Below are positions 8,010 to 15,356 of a stretch of DNA of 64,000 bases, one piece after another. The translations under genes and the position numbers were made by a program. Positions within the stretch are counted from its first letter, which is position 1, and every line of letters starts with the position of its first letter. The notes below the pieces were generated by a model that did no database searches, had not been told where the DNA came from, and saw only the letters and a list, made by a program, of their open reading frames with translations. The stretch is taken from assembly GCF_028416635.1 (NCBI RefSeq), contig NZ_CP114013.1, forward strand, positions 3,968,001 to 4,032,000. Direction: 5' to 3'. Source of the DNA: Baekduia alba. Its GTDB lineage: Bacteria > Actinomycetota > Thermoleophilia > Solirubrobacterales > Solirubrobacteraceae.

Positions 8010-8726
8010 TCAGCCGCGCGCCGTCACGTAGACCTGGCGCGCGGCGCGCTCGCCGACCACGACCTTGGCGCTGCGCCCGACGCCGACCGTGAGCCGGCCG
8101 GCGGCCGGGTGGACGTCCTGGACGCGCAGGCCGGCGCCGGGGACCAACCCCTCGTCGAACAGCCAGCCGATGAGCTCGGGGTCGTCCTCGACGATCCCGA
8201 CGATCCGGCAGCGCGCGCCCTCCTCGAGCTCGATGAGCCGCCGCAGGTCGCCCGCCTCCTGACGCTCGTCGCCCGCGCCGACCGGCCAGCCGTGCGGGCA
8301 GCGCGCCGGCGACCCGAGCCGCTCGTGGAGGCGGTCGATCATGTCCGGGCGGAACGCGTCGCGCATCCGGGTCGCGTCGGCGTGGACCTGCGCGGGCGCG
8401 TAGCCCATGAAGGACACCAGGAACGTCTCGATCACGCGCGTCGCGCGGATCGCCTGCTCGGCCAGCTCGATGCCCGTCGCCGTCAGCGCCAGCGAGCGGC
8501 CGGGGCCGCGCTCGATCAGGCCCTGGTCCGCCAGCCGCCGGAGCATCTCGCCGGCCGACGCGCGTGACACGCCGAGCCGATCGGCGACGCGCGAGGCGAT
8601 CGGCGCGGCCGCCTCGTTGGGGCGGTACTCGCCCACCGGGAAGAGCAGCTCGTACAAGATCTCCACGTAGTCGGCCGCACGCTGGCTGGTGGCTCCTCCG
8701 GGCACGGCGCCGAGTCTATGCGGCAC
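8010..8726 (-). CDS. DtxR/MntR-family transcriptional regulator with altered metal site
   Basis: This 238-residue regulator (GTG at 8726; a GTG at 8704 is an alternative) has an N-terminal winged helix, a dimerisation domain with the family signature RCPHG (142-146), and a C-terminal FeoA/SH3-like domain (about 165-235). Asp19 and Glu22 occupy the MntR-like N-terminal metal positions. In the dimerisation helix the canonical Cys/Glu-x2-Glu-His ligands align with Thr119, Arg122 and Asp123; only His115 is kept. Metal sensing may therefore be lost or different. It is divergent from 8792 across an AGGG/CCCT dyad, which suggests autoregulation. It is the best candidate regulator of the three similar dyads. 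Confidence 0.85.
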   Translation of the reverse strand: MPHRLGAVPGGATSQRAADYVEILYELLFPVGEYRPNEAAAPIASRVADRLGVSRASAGEMLRRLADQGLIERGPGRSLALTATGIELAEQAIRATRVIETFLVSFMGYAPAQVHADATRMRDAFRPDMIDRLHERLGSPARCPHGWPVGAGDERQEAGDLRRLIELEEGARCRIVGIVEDDPELIGWLFDEGLVPGAGLRVQDVHPAAGRLTVGVGRSAKVVVGERAARQVYVTARG

Positions 8727-8776
8727 CCACCGCGTCCTGTCGCCGACCCCGCGATTCCCGACCGCACCGCTATGTA

Positions 8777-8790
8777 TTAGGGTGCCCTAC
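8777..8790. promoter_or_regulatory. DtxR-type operator abutting a start codon
   Basis: TTAGGGTGCCCTAC ends one base before the G preceding the ATG at 8792. The TAGGG and CCCTA arms match the other two boxes of the locus. Such placement would block initiation of the plus-strand gene, possibly on a leaderless or very short-leader mRNA, and could also feed back on the regulator at 8726. Confidence 0.62.
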
Positions 8791-8791
8791 G

Positions 8792-9346
8792 ATGACGCGC
8801 ACGATCGACCGCTGCGGCGCCCCGCAAGGCTGCGTCCGCCACGCGCTGCTGGCCCTCTCCGCCACGCCCGACGCGGACGCGGCGGCCGCCCGTCGCGGCC
8901 TCGCCGAGCTGGCCGGGCGGCTCGAGGCCGCCCGCTCCGGCGCGCCCCGTCAGGAGCTGGCGGCCTGCGGCGAGCTGCTGGCCGCCGCGTTCACGGCGGA
9001 CCGCTCGGGCGCGCCCGACAGCTTCCGCCTCGACGTCGCGCTGGCCCGCGGCAGCGGTGCGCCGCTCATCCTCGGCGCCGTCGCGGTGAATGCCGCCCGT
9101 GACGCCGGCATCGCGCTGGGCCTGCTCGCCGGTCCGGCGGGCCGGCTGGTCGTCGCGCACGCGATGCTGTCCCGGCCGCTCGTGCTCGACCTGGCCGACG
9201 ACTTCGCGCCGCGCGACATCGGCGGCGAGGAGGCGCTGCACCGGTGGCTGTGCGCCCACGAGACCGCCCGGCGCGTCGGCGCCCAGGTCCGCTCCGCCGA
9301 CGCGGACGCCGCGCCGCTTCGGTGCGCCGCGGCCGCCGCCGTCTAG
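8792..9346 (+). CDS. SirB1/transglutaminase-like protein
   Basis: This 184-residue cytoplasmic protein shows the SirB1-type transglutaminase-like pattern: a helical N-terminus, then RLDVALARGSGAPLILGAVAVN, a GLAGPAGRLVVAHAM strand with a conserved His, and LVLDLADDF. Members are non-classical transglutaminase-fold proteins of unclear activity. The N-terminal cysteines (residues 8 and 14) are unusual. The ATG follows directly after an operator-like dyad and no Shine-Dalgarno sequence is apparent, so leaderless translation is possible. Its membership of the metal-type regulon is inferred from the box. Family assignment is moderate because the sequence is diverged. Confidence 0.5.
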   Translation: MTRTIDRCGAPQGCVRHALLALSATPDADAAAARRGLAELAGRLEAARSGAPRQELAACGELLAAAFTADRSGAPDSFRLDVALARGSGAPLILGAVAVNAARDAGIALGLLAGPAGRLVVAHAMLSRPLVLDLADDFAPRDIGGEEALHRWLCAHETARRVGAQVRSADADAAPLRCAAAAAV

Positions 9347-9356
9347 TGTCGTGAAA

Positions 9357-10040
9357 CTAGAGCAGCGCGGCGCCGTCGACGTGCTCGACGGCGATCGGCC
9401 CGCCGGCCAGGAGGGCGACCGCGCCGACGTGCTCGGCATCGGGCGCGACGTCGGCGATCGAGCAGGTCGCCGGGAGGGCCGGCCGCCCGGCGAAGGCCAG
9501 CAGCCGCGGCGGCTCGTCCGGCGCCGAGACCGCGACGTCGCGTGGCTCGACCGCCAGCCCGTCGCCCGTGGCCTTCAGGACCGCCTCCTTCCGCGTCCAC
9601 CACGTCAGCAGCGCCCAGCGCCGCGCCGCCTCGTCGCGGCCGGCACAGCAGCGCGCGAAGGCGTCGCGCTCGGCCCGCGCGAGGATCCCGGCGGCCAGCT
9701 CTCCGGCATCGGGCGCGCCGGCGAGCGCCTCGACGTCGACGCCGACCGGCGCGATCCGCGTCACGGCCACCGCCACCAACGCGCCCGCGTGCGCGACCGA
9801 CACGTACAACTCGGCGCCCTCGACGACCGGCGCCCGACCGCGCGCCCGCCGCACGCGGGCGTCCGGGCCGCCGTGCTCACGGACGAGCGCGTCGGTCAGC
9901 AGGACGCCGGTCGCGTGCCGAGCGCGATCGTCCGGGTGGCGCAGCCGGGCGAGCCGTGCACGGACCTCGTCGTCGAGCCGCGACGGATCCGGGCGCGACG
10001 GCCGCGCCCAGGCCACCTGACAGCCGCGCGGGCCCAGCAC
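9357..10040 (-). CDS. 4'-phosphopantetheinyl transferase, Sfp type
   Basis: This 227-residue enzyme transfers 4'-phosphopantetheine from CoA to a Ser on carrier proteins. The diagnostic motifs are present: SVAHAG (81-86), GVDVEAL with metal-binding Asp102 and Glu104, and WWTRKEAVLKATG with Glu152 and Lys156. The length is normal for Sfp-type enzymes of NRPS/PKS pathways. The start is a GTG directly after the small gene at 10042-10212, in the order MFS exporter, small protein, transferase. Next to siderophore-uptake genes a siderophore NRPS target is plausible, but no carrier protein or NRPS is in the window. Confidence 0.9.
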   Translation of the reverse strand: MLGPRGCQVAWARPSRPDPSRLDDEVRARLARLRHPDDRARHATGVLLTDALVREHGGPDARVRRARGRAPVVEGAELYVSVAHAGALVAVAVTRIAPVGVDVEALAGAPDAGELAAGILARAERDAFARCCAGRDEAARRWALLTWWTRKEAVLKATGDGLAVEPRDVAVSAPDEPPRLLAFAGRPALPATCSIADVAPDAEHVGAVALLAGGPIAVEHVDGAALL

Positions 10041-10041
10041 C

Positions 10042-10212
10042 TCAAGGACGGGCGAGGTCGGCGTGCGCCGGCAGGTCGAGCACCCCGGCGGCGAGCACGC
10101 GCTCGACGTCGGCGGCGCTGTCGGCCAGGGCGCGCGGGTCGTAGTCCTGGGCGATGACGAGATCGGCGCCCAGCGCCAGCCACCCGTCGAGGTCGACGGG
10201 CATGTTCATCAT
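10042..10212 (-). CDS. Small protein of unknown function
   Basis: A 56-residue frame begins with clustered ATGs (MMNMPVDLDGW), 4 nt after the MFS stop, and ends one base before the transferase start. A longer TTG start at 10230 would overlap the MFS gene. The sequence has a Trp, several Asp residues and an ADVERVLAAG helix; I do not recognise it. It is kept because it fits exactly between two co-oriented genes and its codon pattern matches theirs. It could be an accessory protein or a remnant of a longer gene. Confidence 0.4.
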   Translation of the reverse strand: MMNMPVDLDGWLALGADLVIAQDYDPRALADSAADVERVLAAGVLDLPAHADLARP

Positions 10213-10216
10213 GTCG

Positions 10217-11422
10217 TCAGGACTCGCCAACGGCAGGCACGTTAGCGCTCTCCGCGCGCCGCTCGCGACCGGCGCGCCGCGGGGCCGGGAAGCCGTGCTC
10301 GCGCGCCGCCGCGACCACCGCCAGCACCGGGACGAGCAGCACGAGCGCGCCCCAGGGCAGCGCGTCGGCGCCCGCCGCGTCCAGGAGCACCCCGCCGGCG
10401 ACGCCGCCGGCGGCCATCGCGACGTTCCACAGCGTGACGAGCATGGCCTGCGCCCCGTCGGCGGCGCCGCCGCCGGCGCGCGCGCCCGCGGTCTGGAGCA
10501 GGGTCGGGACGCCGCCCCAGCCCAGCCCCCACGCCGCGGCGGCGAGGTAGACGACCGGTGCGGCGCCGCCGGCCGCGAGGAGCCCCGCGGCCACGGCGAC
10601 GAGCGTCGCGCTCGTCAGCGTGAGCGCGCGCAGCCGCCGGTCGACCTGGGCGCCGACGATCCAGATCGACGCCAGCGACGCCACGCCGAAGACCAACAGC
10701 ACCGTGTCGGTCGATCCGTCCAGGCCGACGTCGTCGAGATAGGTCGCGATGTAGGCGTACACGATGGTGTGGGCCAGGACGTAGGTCAGCGTGACGAGCA
10801 GGACCGGGACGACGCCCGGCACCCGCAGCGCGCCGAGCACCGGCGCGCGCTCGGCGGCCGACTGCCCCGGCTGCTCGGGCACCGTCGCCGCGATCCAGCC
10901 GACGAGCCCGACCGCCAGCACGCTCATCGCGCCGAAGGCGACGCGCCAGCCGAGCGCGTCGCCCACGAACGTGCCGAGCGGCACGCCCAGCGAGAGGGCG
11001 ACCGGGACTCCGGCCATGGCCACCGCGATCGCCCTGCCCTGCAGCGACGGCGGGACTATGCGGCGGGCGATGCCGGCGAGCACGGCCCACGCGAGGCCCG
11101 CCGCGACGCCGGCGACGAAGCGCCCCGCGAGCGTGAACGCGAACGTCCCCGACAGCGCGGTGGCCGTGTTGCCGACCACGAAGCCGGCCATCGCCGCCAG
11201 CAGCAGCCGCTTGCGGTCCCATCCCGCGGTGACGGCCACGAGCGGGATCGCGGTCAGCGCCGTGGCCAGCGCGTACACGGTCACGCTCTGGCCCATCGCC
11301 GCCTCGCTGACGTGGAGGTCGCCGGCCATGTCCGGCAGGACGCCGGCGGGCAGCGTCTCGGTCAGGCTGGTGATGAACACCGCGGTGGTGAGGGCCAGGA
11401 GGGCCGGCAGGTACTTGCGCAT
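10217..11422 (-). CDS. MFS transporter, DHA1/arabinose-efflux type
   Basis: This 401-residue protein has about 12 hydrophobic segments. Motif A appears between helices 2 and 3 (GWDRKRLLL), and RFVAGVAAGLAWAVLAGI is typical of proton-driven drug/sugar efflux proteins of the AraJ/YdhP kind. The C-terminal tail is Arg/Glu-rich and cytoplasmic. It is divergent from the MerR gene at 11489, with a MerR-style dyad in the 66-nt gap, so induction by that regulator is likely. Being upstream of the phosphopantetheinyl transferase it could export a peptide or siderophore product, but a general drug pump is as likely. Confidence 0.85.
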   Translation of the reverse strand: MRKYLPALLALTTAVFITSLTETLPAGVLPDMAGDLHVSEAAMGQSVTVYALATALTAIPLVAVTAGWDRKRLLLAAMAGFVVGNTATALSGTFAFTLAGRFVAGVAAGLAWAVLAGIARRIVPPSLQGRAIAVAMAGVPVALSLGVPLGTFVGDALGWRVAFGAMSVLAVGLVGWIAATVPEQPGQSAAERAPVLGALRVPGVVPVLLVTLTYVLAHTIVYAYIATYLDDVGLDGSTDTVLLVFGVASLASIWIVGAQVDRRLRALTLTSATLVAVAAGLLAAGGAAPVVYLAAAAWGLGWGGVPTLLQTAGARAGGGAADGAQAMLVTLWNVAMAAGGVAGGVLLDAAGADALPWGALVLLVPVLAVVAAAREHGFPAPRRAGRERRAESANVPAVGES

Positions 11423-11431
11423 GCCCGATAG

Positions 11432-11458
11432 CCTTCAACCCTCACATCAGTGTGAAGG
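11432..11458. promoter_or_regulatory. MerR-type dyad between MFS and regulator
   Basis: CCTTCA (11432-11437) faces TGAAGG (11453-11458), with an inner CACAtcagTGTG. On the minus strand a TTGACC hexamer lies at the outer edge, as in promoters with an over-long spacer that MerR proteins twist. It sits between 11422 (minus) and 11489 (plus). Confidence 0.5.
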
Positions 11459-11488
11459 TCAAGCCCCGACACGTGAGGTACATCACAC

Positions 11489-11893
11489 ATGCGGATCGGC
11501 GAGCTCTCGGAGCGCACCGCGACACCCCGGCGCCTGCTGCGCTACTACGAGGAGCAGGGCCTCATCATCGCGCACCGCACGGCGAACGGCTACCGCCGGT
11601 ACGACGACAACTGCGTCGATCGCGTGATCCAGGTGCGCGGCCTGCTCGACGCCGGCCTGCCGACCCGGATCATCAAGCAGATCCTGCCCTGCCTCGACAA
11701 GCCGCGCACGATCTACTTCCCCGACGCCACGCCCGAGATGCTCGCGACCCTGACCCAGGAGCGCGACCGGATGACGCAGCGCATCGACTGCCTCGCCCGC
11801 AACCGCGACGCGATCGGCGAGTACCTCGACGCCGTGCTCGCGCTGCGGGCCACGCCGGCCGCCCGCGCCGTCAGCCCAGCACCGCCGGCTTGA
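11489..11893 (+). CDS. MerR-family transcriptional regulator
   Basis: This 134-residue protein begins with the MerR winged-helix signature (MRIGELSERTATPRRLLRYYEEQGLI, then RTANGYRRYDD). A dimerisation coiled coil follows (about 80-112) and a short Ala/Pro tail. No metal-binding Cys cluster is present at the C-terminus, so it belongs with the drug- or small-molecule-sensing members. It is divergent from the MFS exporter, which is the usual target layout. Its 3' end overlaps the convergent NmrA-like gene by 23 nt. Confidence 0.88.
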   Translation: MRIGELSERTATPRRLLRYYEEQGLIIAHRTANGYRRYDDNCVDRVIQVRGLLDAGLPTRIIKQILPCLDKPRTIYFPDATPEMLATLTQERDRMTQRIDCLARNRDAIGEYLDAVLALRATPAARAVSPAPPA

Positions 11894-12749
11894 GCACGGC
11901 CTCGCACCATTGCCGGAAGGTCGTCGACGTCGTCGACTGCGCCGTGCGCGGCGCGTCGTCGTAGATGCCCCGGTCGACGGCGGCCGCCATGGCGACGAGC
12001 CCCTGCGCCCACGCCTCGGTCATGCCGCCCTGCAGCAGCACCGACTTGTAGGCGTCGCTCGTGAGCGGATGGAAGCGGATCGGCCGCTCGAGCACCTCGG
12101 TCATGATCTGCGCGATCTCGGCGTAGGAGAGGTCCTCGGGCCCGAGCACCGGGACGTCCTCCTGGCCGCTCCAGGTCTCGTCGAGCAGCAGCCGCGCCGC
12201 GGTCGCGGCGACGTCGCGCGCGGCGCAGATCGGCACCCGTCGATCCGCGGCCAGCGGCAGGAAGAGCGTGCCCCGGGTACGGATCGAGCCGGCCTGCCAG
12301 AGCATGTTGTCCATGAAGCCCGGCGGGCACAGCGAGCGGTAGGCCACGCCGGTGCTCTCGATCAGGTCGTCCATCGCGAAGATGGCCGACACCTGGCCGG
12401 CGTCCTTGGCGATGCCGCGGCCCAGGCTCGAGACCGCGACCACGCGCTGGACGCCCAGGTGGTTGATCGCGGCGCAGAGCGGGCGGACGAAGCCGAGGAC
12501 GTGCTCCTGGAGGCTGTGGGCATGCGGGTCGGGCGGCACCAGCCAGAACACGGAGTCGGCGCCGTCGAGCGCCGCGGTGACGACGTCGAGGTCGCCGTGG
12601 GACCCCTGCACGACCTCCGCGCGCTCGCGGACGTCAGCGGGGAGCCGTGCGGGATCGCGCGCGATCACCCGGACCGGCTCGTCGCTCGCGAGGGCCGCGT
12701 CGAGGACCTCCCGGCCGATCTGGCCGGTGGGGGTGGTGATGACGATCAT
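11871..12749 (-). CDS. NmrA-like NAD(P)-binding protein
   Basis: The 292-residue atypical SDR starts MIVITTPTGQIGREVL, a Rossmann dinucleotide motif near the N-terminus (TPTGQIG). SVFWLVPP and VAVSSLGRG segments follow, and a C-terminal region ending KPAVLG. The classic YxxxK catalytic pair is absent, as in NmrA/QorB-type proteins that sense or reduce with NAD(P)H. It is preceded by the dyad at 12769-12783 and by a decayed MarR-like gene, so it was probably once under that repressor. Substrate unknown. Confidence 0.82.
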   Translation of the reverse strand: MIVITTPTGQIGREVLDAALASDEPVRVIARDPARLPADVRERAEVVQGSHGDLDVVTAALDGADSVFWLVPPDPHAHSLQEHVLGFVRPLCAAINHLGVQRVVAVSSLGRGIAKDAGQVSAIFAMDDLIESTGVAYRSLCPPGFMDNMLWQAGSIRTRGTLFLPLAADRRVPICAARDVAATAARLLLDETWSGQEDVPVLGPEDLSYAEIAQIMTEVLERPIRFHPLTSDAYKSVLLQGGMTEAWAQGLVAMAAAVDRGIYDDAPRTAQSTTSTTFRQWCEAVLKPAVLG

Positions 12750-12768
12750 CCTGTCAGCGTAGGTGATC

Positions 12769-12783
12769 GTCAGCAATGCTGAC
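12769..12783. promoter_or_regulatory. Perfect short inverted repeat upstream of the NmrA-like gene
   Basis: GTCAGCAATGCTGAC is a perfect 7-bp inverted repeat around one central base. It lies 20 nt upstream of the NmrA-like start and 9 nt before the decayed divergent regulator frame. The size fits a MarR or HxlR operator. Confidence 0.45.
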
Positions 12784-12791
12784 CATCGGCG

Positions 12792-12948
12792 ATGTATCGT
12801 TCCGCCGTGCCCCCGACCGCCGACGACCCGGCAGCGGGTCGAGCGCACGATCGACGCACCGAGCGCGAGTTCCTCGCCGCGCTCAGCGCGCCCGACGCCG
12901 AGCGCCTGAAGGACGCCCCTGCGGACCGTGATCGCCGCCGAGTCCTAG
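12792..12948 (+). pseudogene. Possible MarR-type regulator remnant (C-terminal, frameshifted)
   Basis: From the ATG at 12792 the frame reads to EREFLAALSAPDAERLKDA. If one C is skipped near 12917 the reading continues as LRTVIAAES and stops at TAG 12946-12948. This is the usual end of MarR-family proteins (helical dimerisation tail). The DNA-binding part is missing. In the unshifted frame the reading continues into Arg-rich sequence antisense to the next gene. I infer a deletion-plus-frameshift relic of the regulator of the divergent NmrA-like gene; a chance resemblance cannot be excluded. Confidence 0.35.
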
Positions 12949-13340
12949 GCGACGGGCTCGCGCGCGGTCGCCAGCCGTGCCCGCCCCTCCGCGAACGCCG
13001 CGCCCGGCCGGAAGCCCTCGGTCGTCCACGTCGTCGCCCGCACGCTGACGCGCGTGCGATAGCGGCGCATGATCGCCACGTGCCGAGGCAGCGCGACGAA
13101 GCGGCGGAGGTCCTCGGCGCTGGACCAGGCCGACATCGACCCGCCCCGGCGTGCCCGGACGTCGACGTAGAGCACGACGCCGAGCGCGCCCGGCATCGCC
13201 CACCAGCCACGCCGCAGCCCGAAGCCCGCCCACGCGATCCCCGGCAGCTGCCAGAGGCGGCGCGCCGTGAACTCCGTGTAGCTGACGACGACCGGCCCGT
13301 CGGTCGGCGGCGCCGAACCAGGGTGGAACCGCGTCCTCAT
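12945..13340 (-). CDS. DUF3291-like small protein
   Basis: The 131-residue protein has the pattern of dimeric alpha/beta-barrel proteins of the DUF3291/monooxygenase-like group. It has an N-terminal strand (PVVVSYTEF), a small hydrophobic region, then MSAWSSAEDLRRFVALPRHVAIMRRYR, the characteristic helix with a conserved His, and a TTWTTEGFRP strand. No catalytic function is established for such proteins. It is a single gene, with its stop overlapping the decayed MarR frame. The call is by pattern only. Confidence 0.5.
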   Translation of the reverse strand: MRTRFHPGSAPPTDGPVVVSYTEFTARRLWQLPGIAWAGFGLRRGWWAMPGALGVVLYVDVRARRGGSMSAWSSAEDLRRFVALPRHVAIMRRYRTRVSVRATTWTTEGFRPGAAFAEGRARLATAREPVA

Positions 13341-13398
13341 TCCGCGCTCGTCATCATATGCCTATCGTCTACTAGAGCGTACGATCTGTCAAGCGCGT

Positions 13399-13944
13399 TC
13401 AGGTCGCGATCGGGTCGAGCAGGCGGCGCGGCGGGCGCAGCGCGGTCGTCACCGGATCGTCGCGGCGCCGGCGGCGCCCGGCGACGGGCGCCGACAGGAT
13501 GTCCTCGGGGCCGGGCGTCGCGCCGCAGTCCGGGCACGTCCCGCGGTCGTCGAGCGGCGTCGGGCACGTGACGTGCAGGAAGACGCGGCTGTTGCCGCCG
13601 TGGTGCCGTCCGCCCCAGGCCAGCAGCGCGTGCAGGGGCGGCCACAGCTCGCGACCGGTCGCGGTGAGGACGTACACGGGCCGGCGGGGATGGGCCGGAT
13701 CGGGCCGCCGCTCCAGCACGCCGTCCTCGGTCAGGCCCTTCAGCCGGTCGGCGAGCACGCCCTTGGGGATGTCGAGGTGGACCTGGAAGTCGGTGAACCG
13801 CTGGACGCCGTAGAAGGCATCGCGAACGATCAGCAGCGTCCAGCGTTCACCGAGGATCTCGAGCGAGCGGGCCAGCGCGCAGTCCTGCCCGGCGTAGTCG
13901 TTTCCGAGCACGTCGGACAGCTTACCGCCTCCAGGTTCGATCAT
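13399..13944 (-). CDS. HxlR-family transcriptional regulator
   Basis: This 181-residue protein carries the HxlR winged helix: CALARSLEILGERWTLLIVRDAF (about 23-45), FTDFQVHLDIPKGVLADRLKGL and YVLTATGRELWPPL. A C-terminal extension contains CPTPLDDRGTCPDCGATPG, a likely small zinc knuckle absent from minimal family members. It is divergent from the MFS gene at 13978. A 17-bp inverted repeat spans both start codons, so it very likely represses itself and the transporter. The ligand is unknown; the conserved early Cys could sense electrophiles. Confidence 0.88.
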   Translation of the reverse strand: MIEPGGGKLSDVLGNDYAGQDCALARSLEILGERWTLLIVRDAFYGVQRFTDFQVHLDIPKGVLADRLKGLTEDGVLERRPDPAHPRRPVYVLTATGRELWPPLHALLAWGGRHHGGNSRVFLHVTCPTPLDDRGTCPDCGATPGPEDILSAPVAGRRRRRDDPVTTALRPPRRLLDPIAT

Positions 13945-13988
13945 CAGACCAAGTCGTGCTAGGTTCGGCCCGGTCTTATGATCGAACC
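13934..13988. promoter_or_regulatory. Long inverted repeat containing both divergent start codons
   Basis: GGTTCGATCATCAGACC (13934-13950) and GGTCTTATGATCGAACC (13972-13988) are inverted copies with one mismatch over 17 bp, separated by 21 bp. Each arm includes the ATG of one flanking gene, so both proteins begin Met-Ile-Glu-Pro. It is probably the HxlR operator. Confidence 0.75.
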
Positions 13989-15171
13989 AAGCGCAGGTCC
14001 ACGTCGATGGGTCCCGGTGGCCGCCGTCGTCCTCGGCACCGGGTGGGGCACCAACCAGTTCGTGCCGCTGCTGCCGGTCTACCGCCGCGCCCTCGACCTC
14101 GGGGCGGGCACGCTCGCGGCGCTCTTCGGCCTCTACGCGCTCGGCCTGATCCCCGGGCTGCTGCTCGGCGGCCCGCTGTCGGACGCGCGCGGCCGGCGCC
14201 CGGTCGTCATCCCGGCGGCCGCGCTGTCGCTGCTGGCCAGCGTCGTGCTGATGGCCGGCGCCGGGACCGTCGCCGTGCTGTTCGTCGGCCGGTTCCTGAC
14301 CGGCATCAGCAGCGGCGTGGTCTTCGGCGCCGGGACGGCGTGGCTGCGCGAGTCCTCGGCGGGCGAGCCCAACCAGGTGCTGGCGCGCCGCGCCGCCGTC
14401 GCGATGACCACGGGCTTCGCGGTCGGGCCGCTGGTCTCCGGGCTGCTCGCGCAGTGGGCGCCGGCGCCGCGCGTCGTGCCCTACCTCCCCCACGTCGCGA
14501 TCATGCTCGGCGTGCTGGTGCTGTTGCGCGGCGCCCGCGAGACGGTCGCAGGCGACCGCGCGCGGCCGGTGCGCCTCGGCGTGCCGGGCGTCGCGTCGCC
14601 GCGCTTCCGGCGCGTCGTGGTCCCGATGGCCCCCTGGGTCTTCGCGTCGCCGGCGATCGCGTTCGCGATGCTGCCGACGGTGGTCCACGCCGGCGACGCG
14701 ACCGACGGGATCGCGCTGGTGGCGGCGGTCACCTCGTCGACGGCCGCCGCCGGCGTCGCCGTCCAGCCTCTGGGGCGGCGCCTGGCCGCGCGCAGCACCA
14801 CGTACAACCTGGCCGCGGTCGCCGGCCTGCTGGTCATCGCGTGCGCGCTGGTGCTCGGGGCCGTGACCGTCGCGCACAGCGCCCTCTGGATGCTCTTCCC
14901 CTGCGCGCTGGCGTTCGGCGCCGGCTTCGGGCTGTGCATGGTCGCCGGCCTGGTGGAGGTCGGCCACCTCGCCCACGACGACGGCCTCGCCGGCCTGACC
15001 GCCGCCTACTACGCCATCTGCTATCTCGGGTTCGCCGCGCCCTACGTCTTCACCCTCGCCTCGCACGTCGCCGGCTACGCCACGCTGCTGGTCCTCACCG
15101 CCGGGCTGGCGCTCCTCACCGCGGCGCGCGTGAGCGTCGTCTCGGCGAGCCGCGTCCGGAGCGCGGCGTGA
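13978..15171 (+). CDS. MFS transporter
   Basis: This is a 397-residue membrane protein with about 12 hydrophobic spans. Motif A is visible after helix 2 (GGPLSDARGRRPVVI) and RFLTGISSGVVFGAG occupies the helix-4 region. The family exports drugs or metabolites by proton antiport. It is divergent from the HxlR repressor and shares its operator-like repeat. Its stop overlaps (GTGA) the start of an amidase remnant at 15168, so the pair once formed an operon for an amide-containing compound. The substrate is not determinable. Confidence 0.85.
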   Translation: MIEPSAGPRRWVPVAAVVLGTGWGTNQFVPLLPVYRRALDLGAGTLAALFGLYALGLIPGLLLGGPLSDARGRRPVVIPAAALSLLASVVLMAGAGTVAVLFVGRFLTGISSGVVFGAGTAWLRESSAGEPNQVLARRAAVAMTTGFAVGPLVSGLLAQWAPAPRVVPYLPHVAIMLGVLVLLRGARETVAGDRARPVRLGVPGVASPRFRRVVVPMAPWVFASPAIAFAMLPTVVHAGDATDGIALVAAVTSSTAAAGVAVQPLGRRLAARSTTYNLAAVAGLLVIACALVLGAVTVAHSALWMLFPCALAFGAGFGLCMVAGLVEVGHLAHDDGLAGLTAAYYAICYLGFAAPYVFTLASHVAGYATLLVLTAGLALLTAARVSVVSASRVRSAA

Positions 15172-15356
15172 CGCGCAGCGGGGCGTTGGACGCCCAGTCC
15201 GTCGCCGACGGCGCGCTGGAGCGCGCCCGTCGGGCCCAGGCGCTGGGAGCGTTCCTCGCGCTCCCCGACGCCGTCTCCGCGCCGCTCGCGCCGGCGCCCG
15301 GCGAGCAGGCGCTCCACGGCCGCCCGATCGCGGTCAAGGACATCATCGACGCGGAC
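15168..15356 (+). pseudogene. Truncated amidase N-terminus
   Basis: A GTG overlapping the MFS stop opens a frame with AQSVADGALERARRAQALGAFLAL and then LHGRPIAVKDIID. This is the conserved N-terminal segment of amidase-signature/allophanate-hydrolase proteins, including the catalytic-lysine region (VKD). After about 63 residues the similarity stops and the frame turns Arg-rich. The Ser-Ser-Lys core (GSSGG region) is absent. The gene therefore lost more than 80 percent of its length. It was translationally coupled to the transporter, which suggests a former hydrolase/exporter pair. Confidence 0.6.

Noticed and set aside
12792-13571. A 259-codon plus-strand gene
   Set aside because: After the MarR-like tail the frame is Arg-rich and antisense to the DUF3291-like and HxlR genes, so only the first part is considered.
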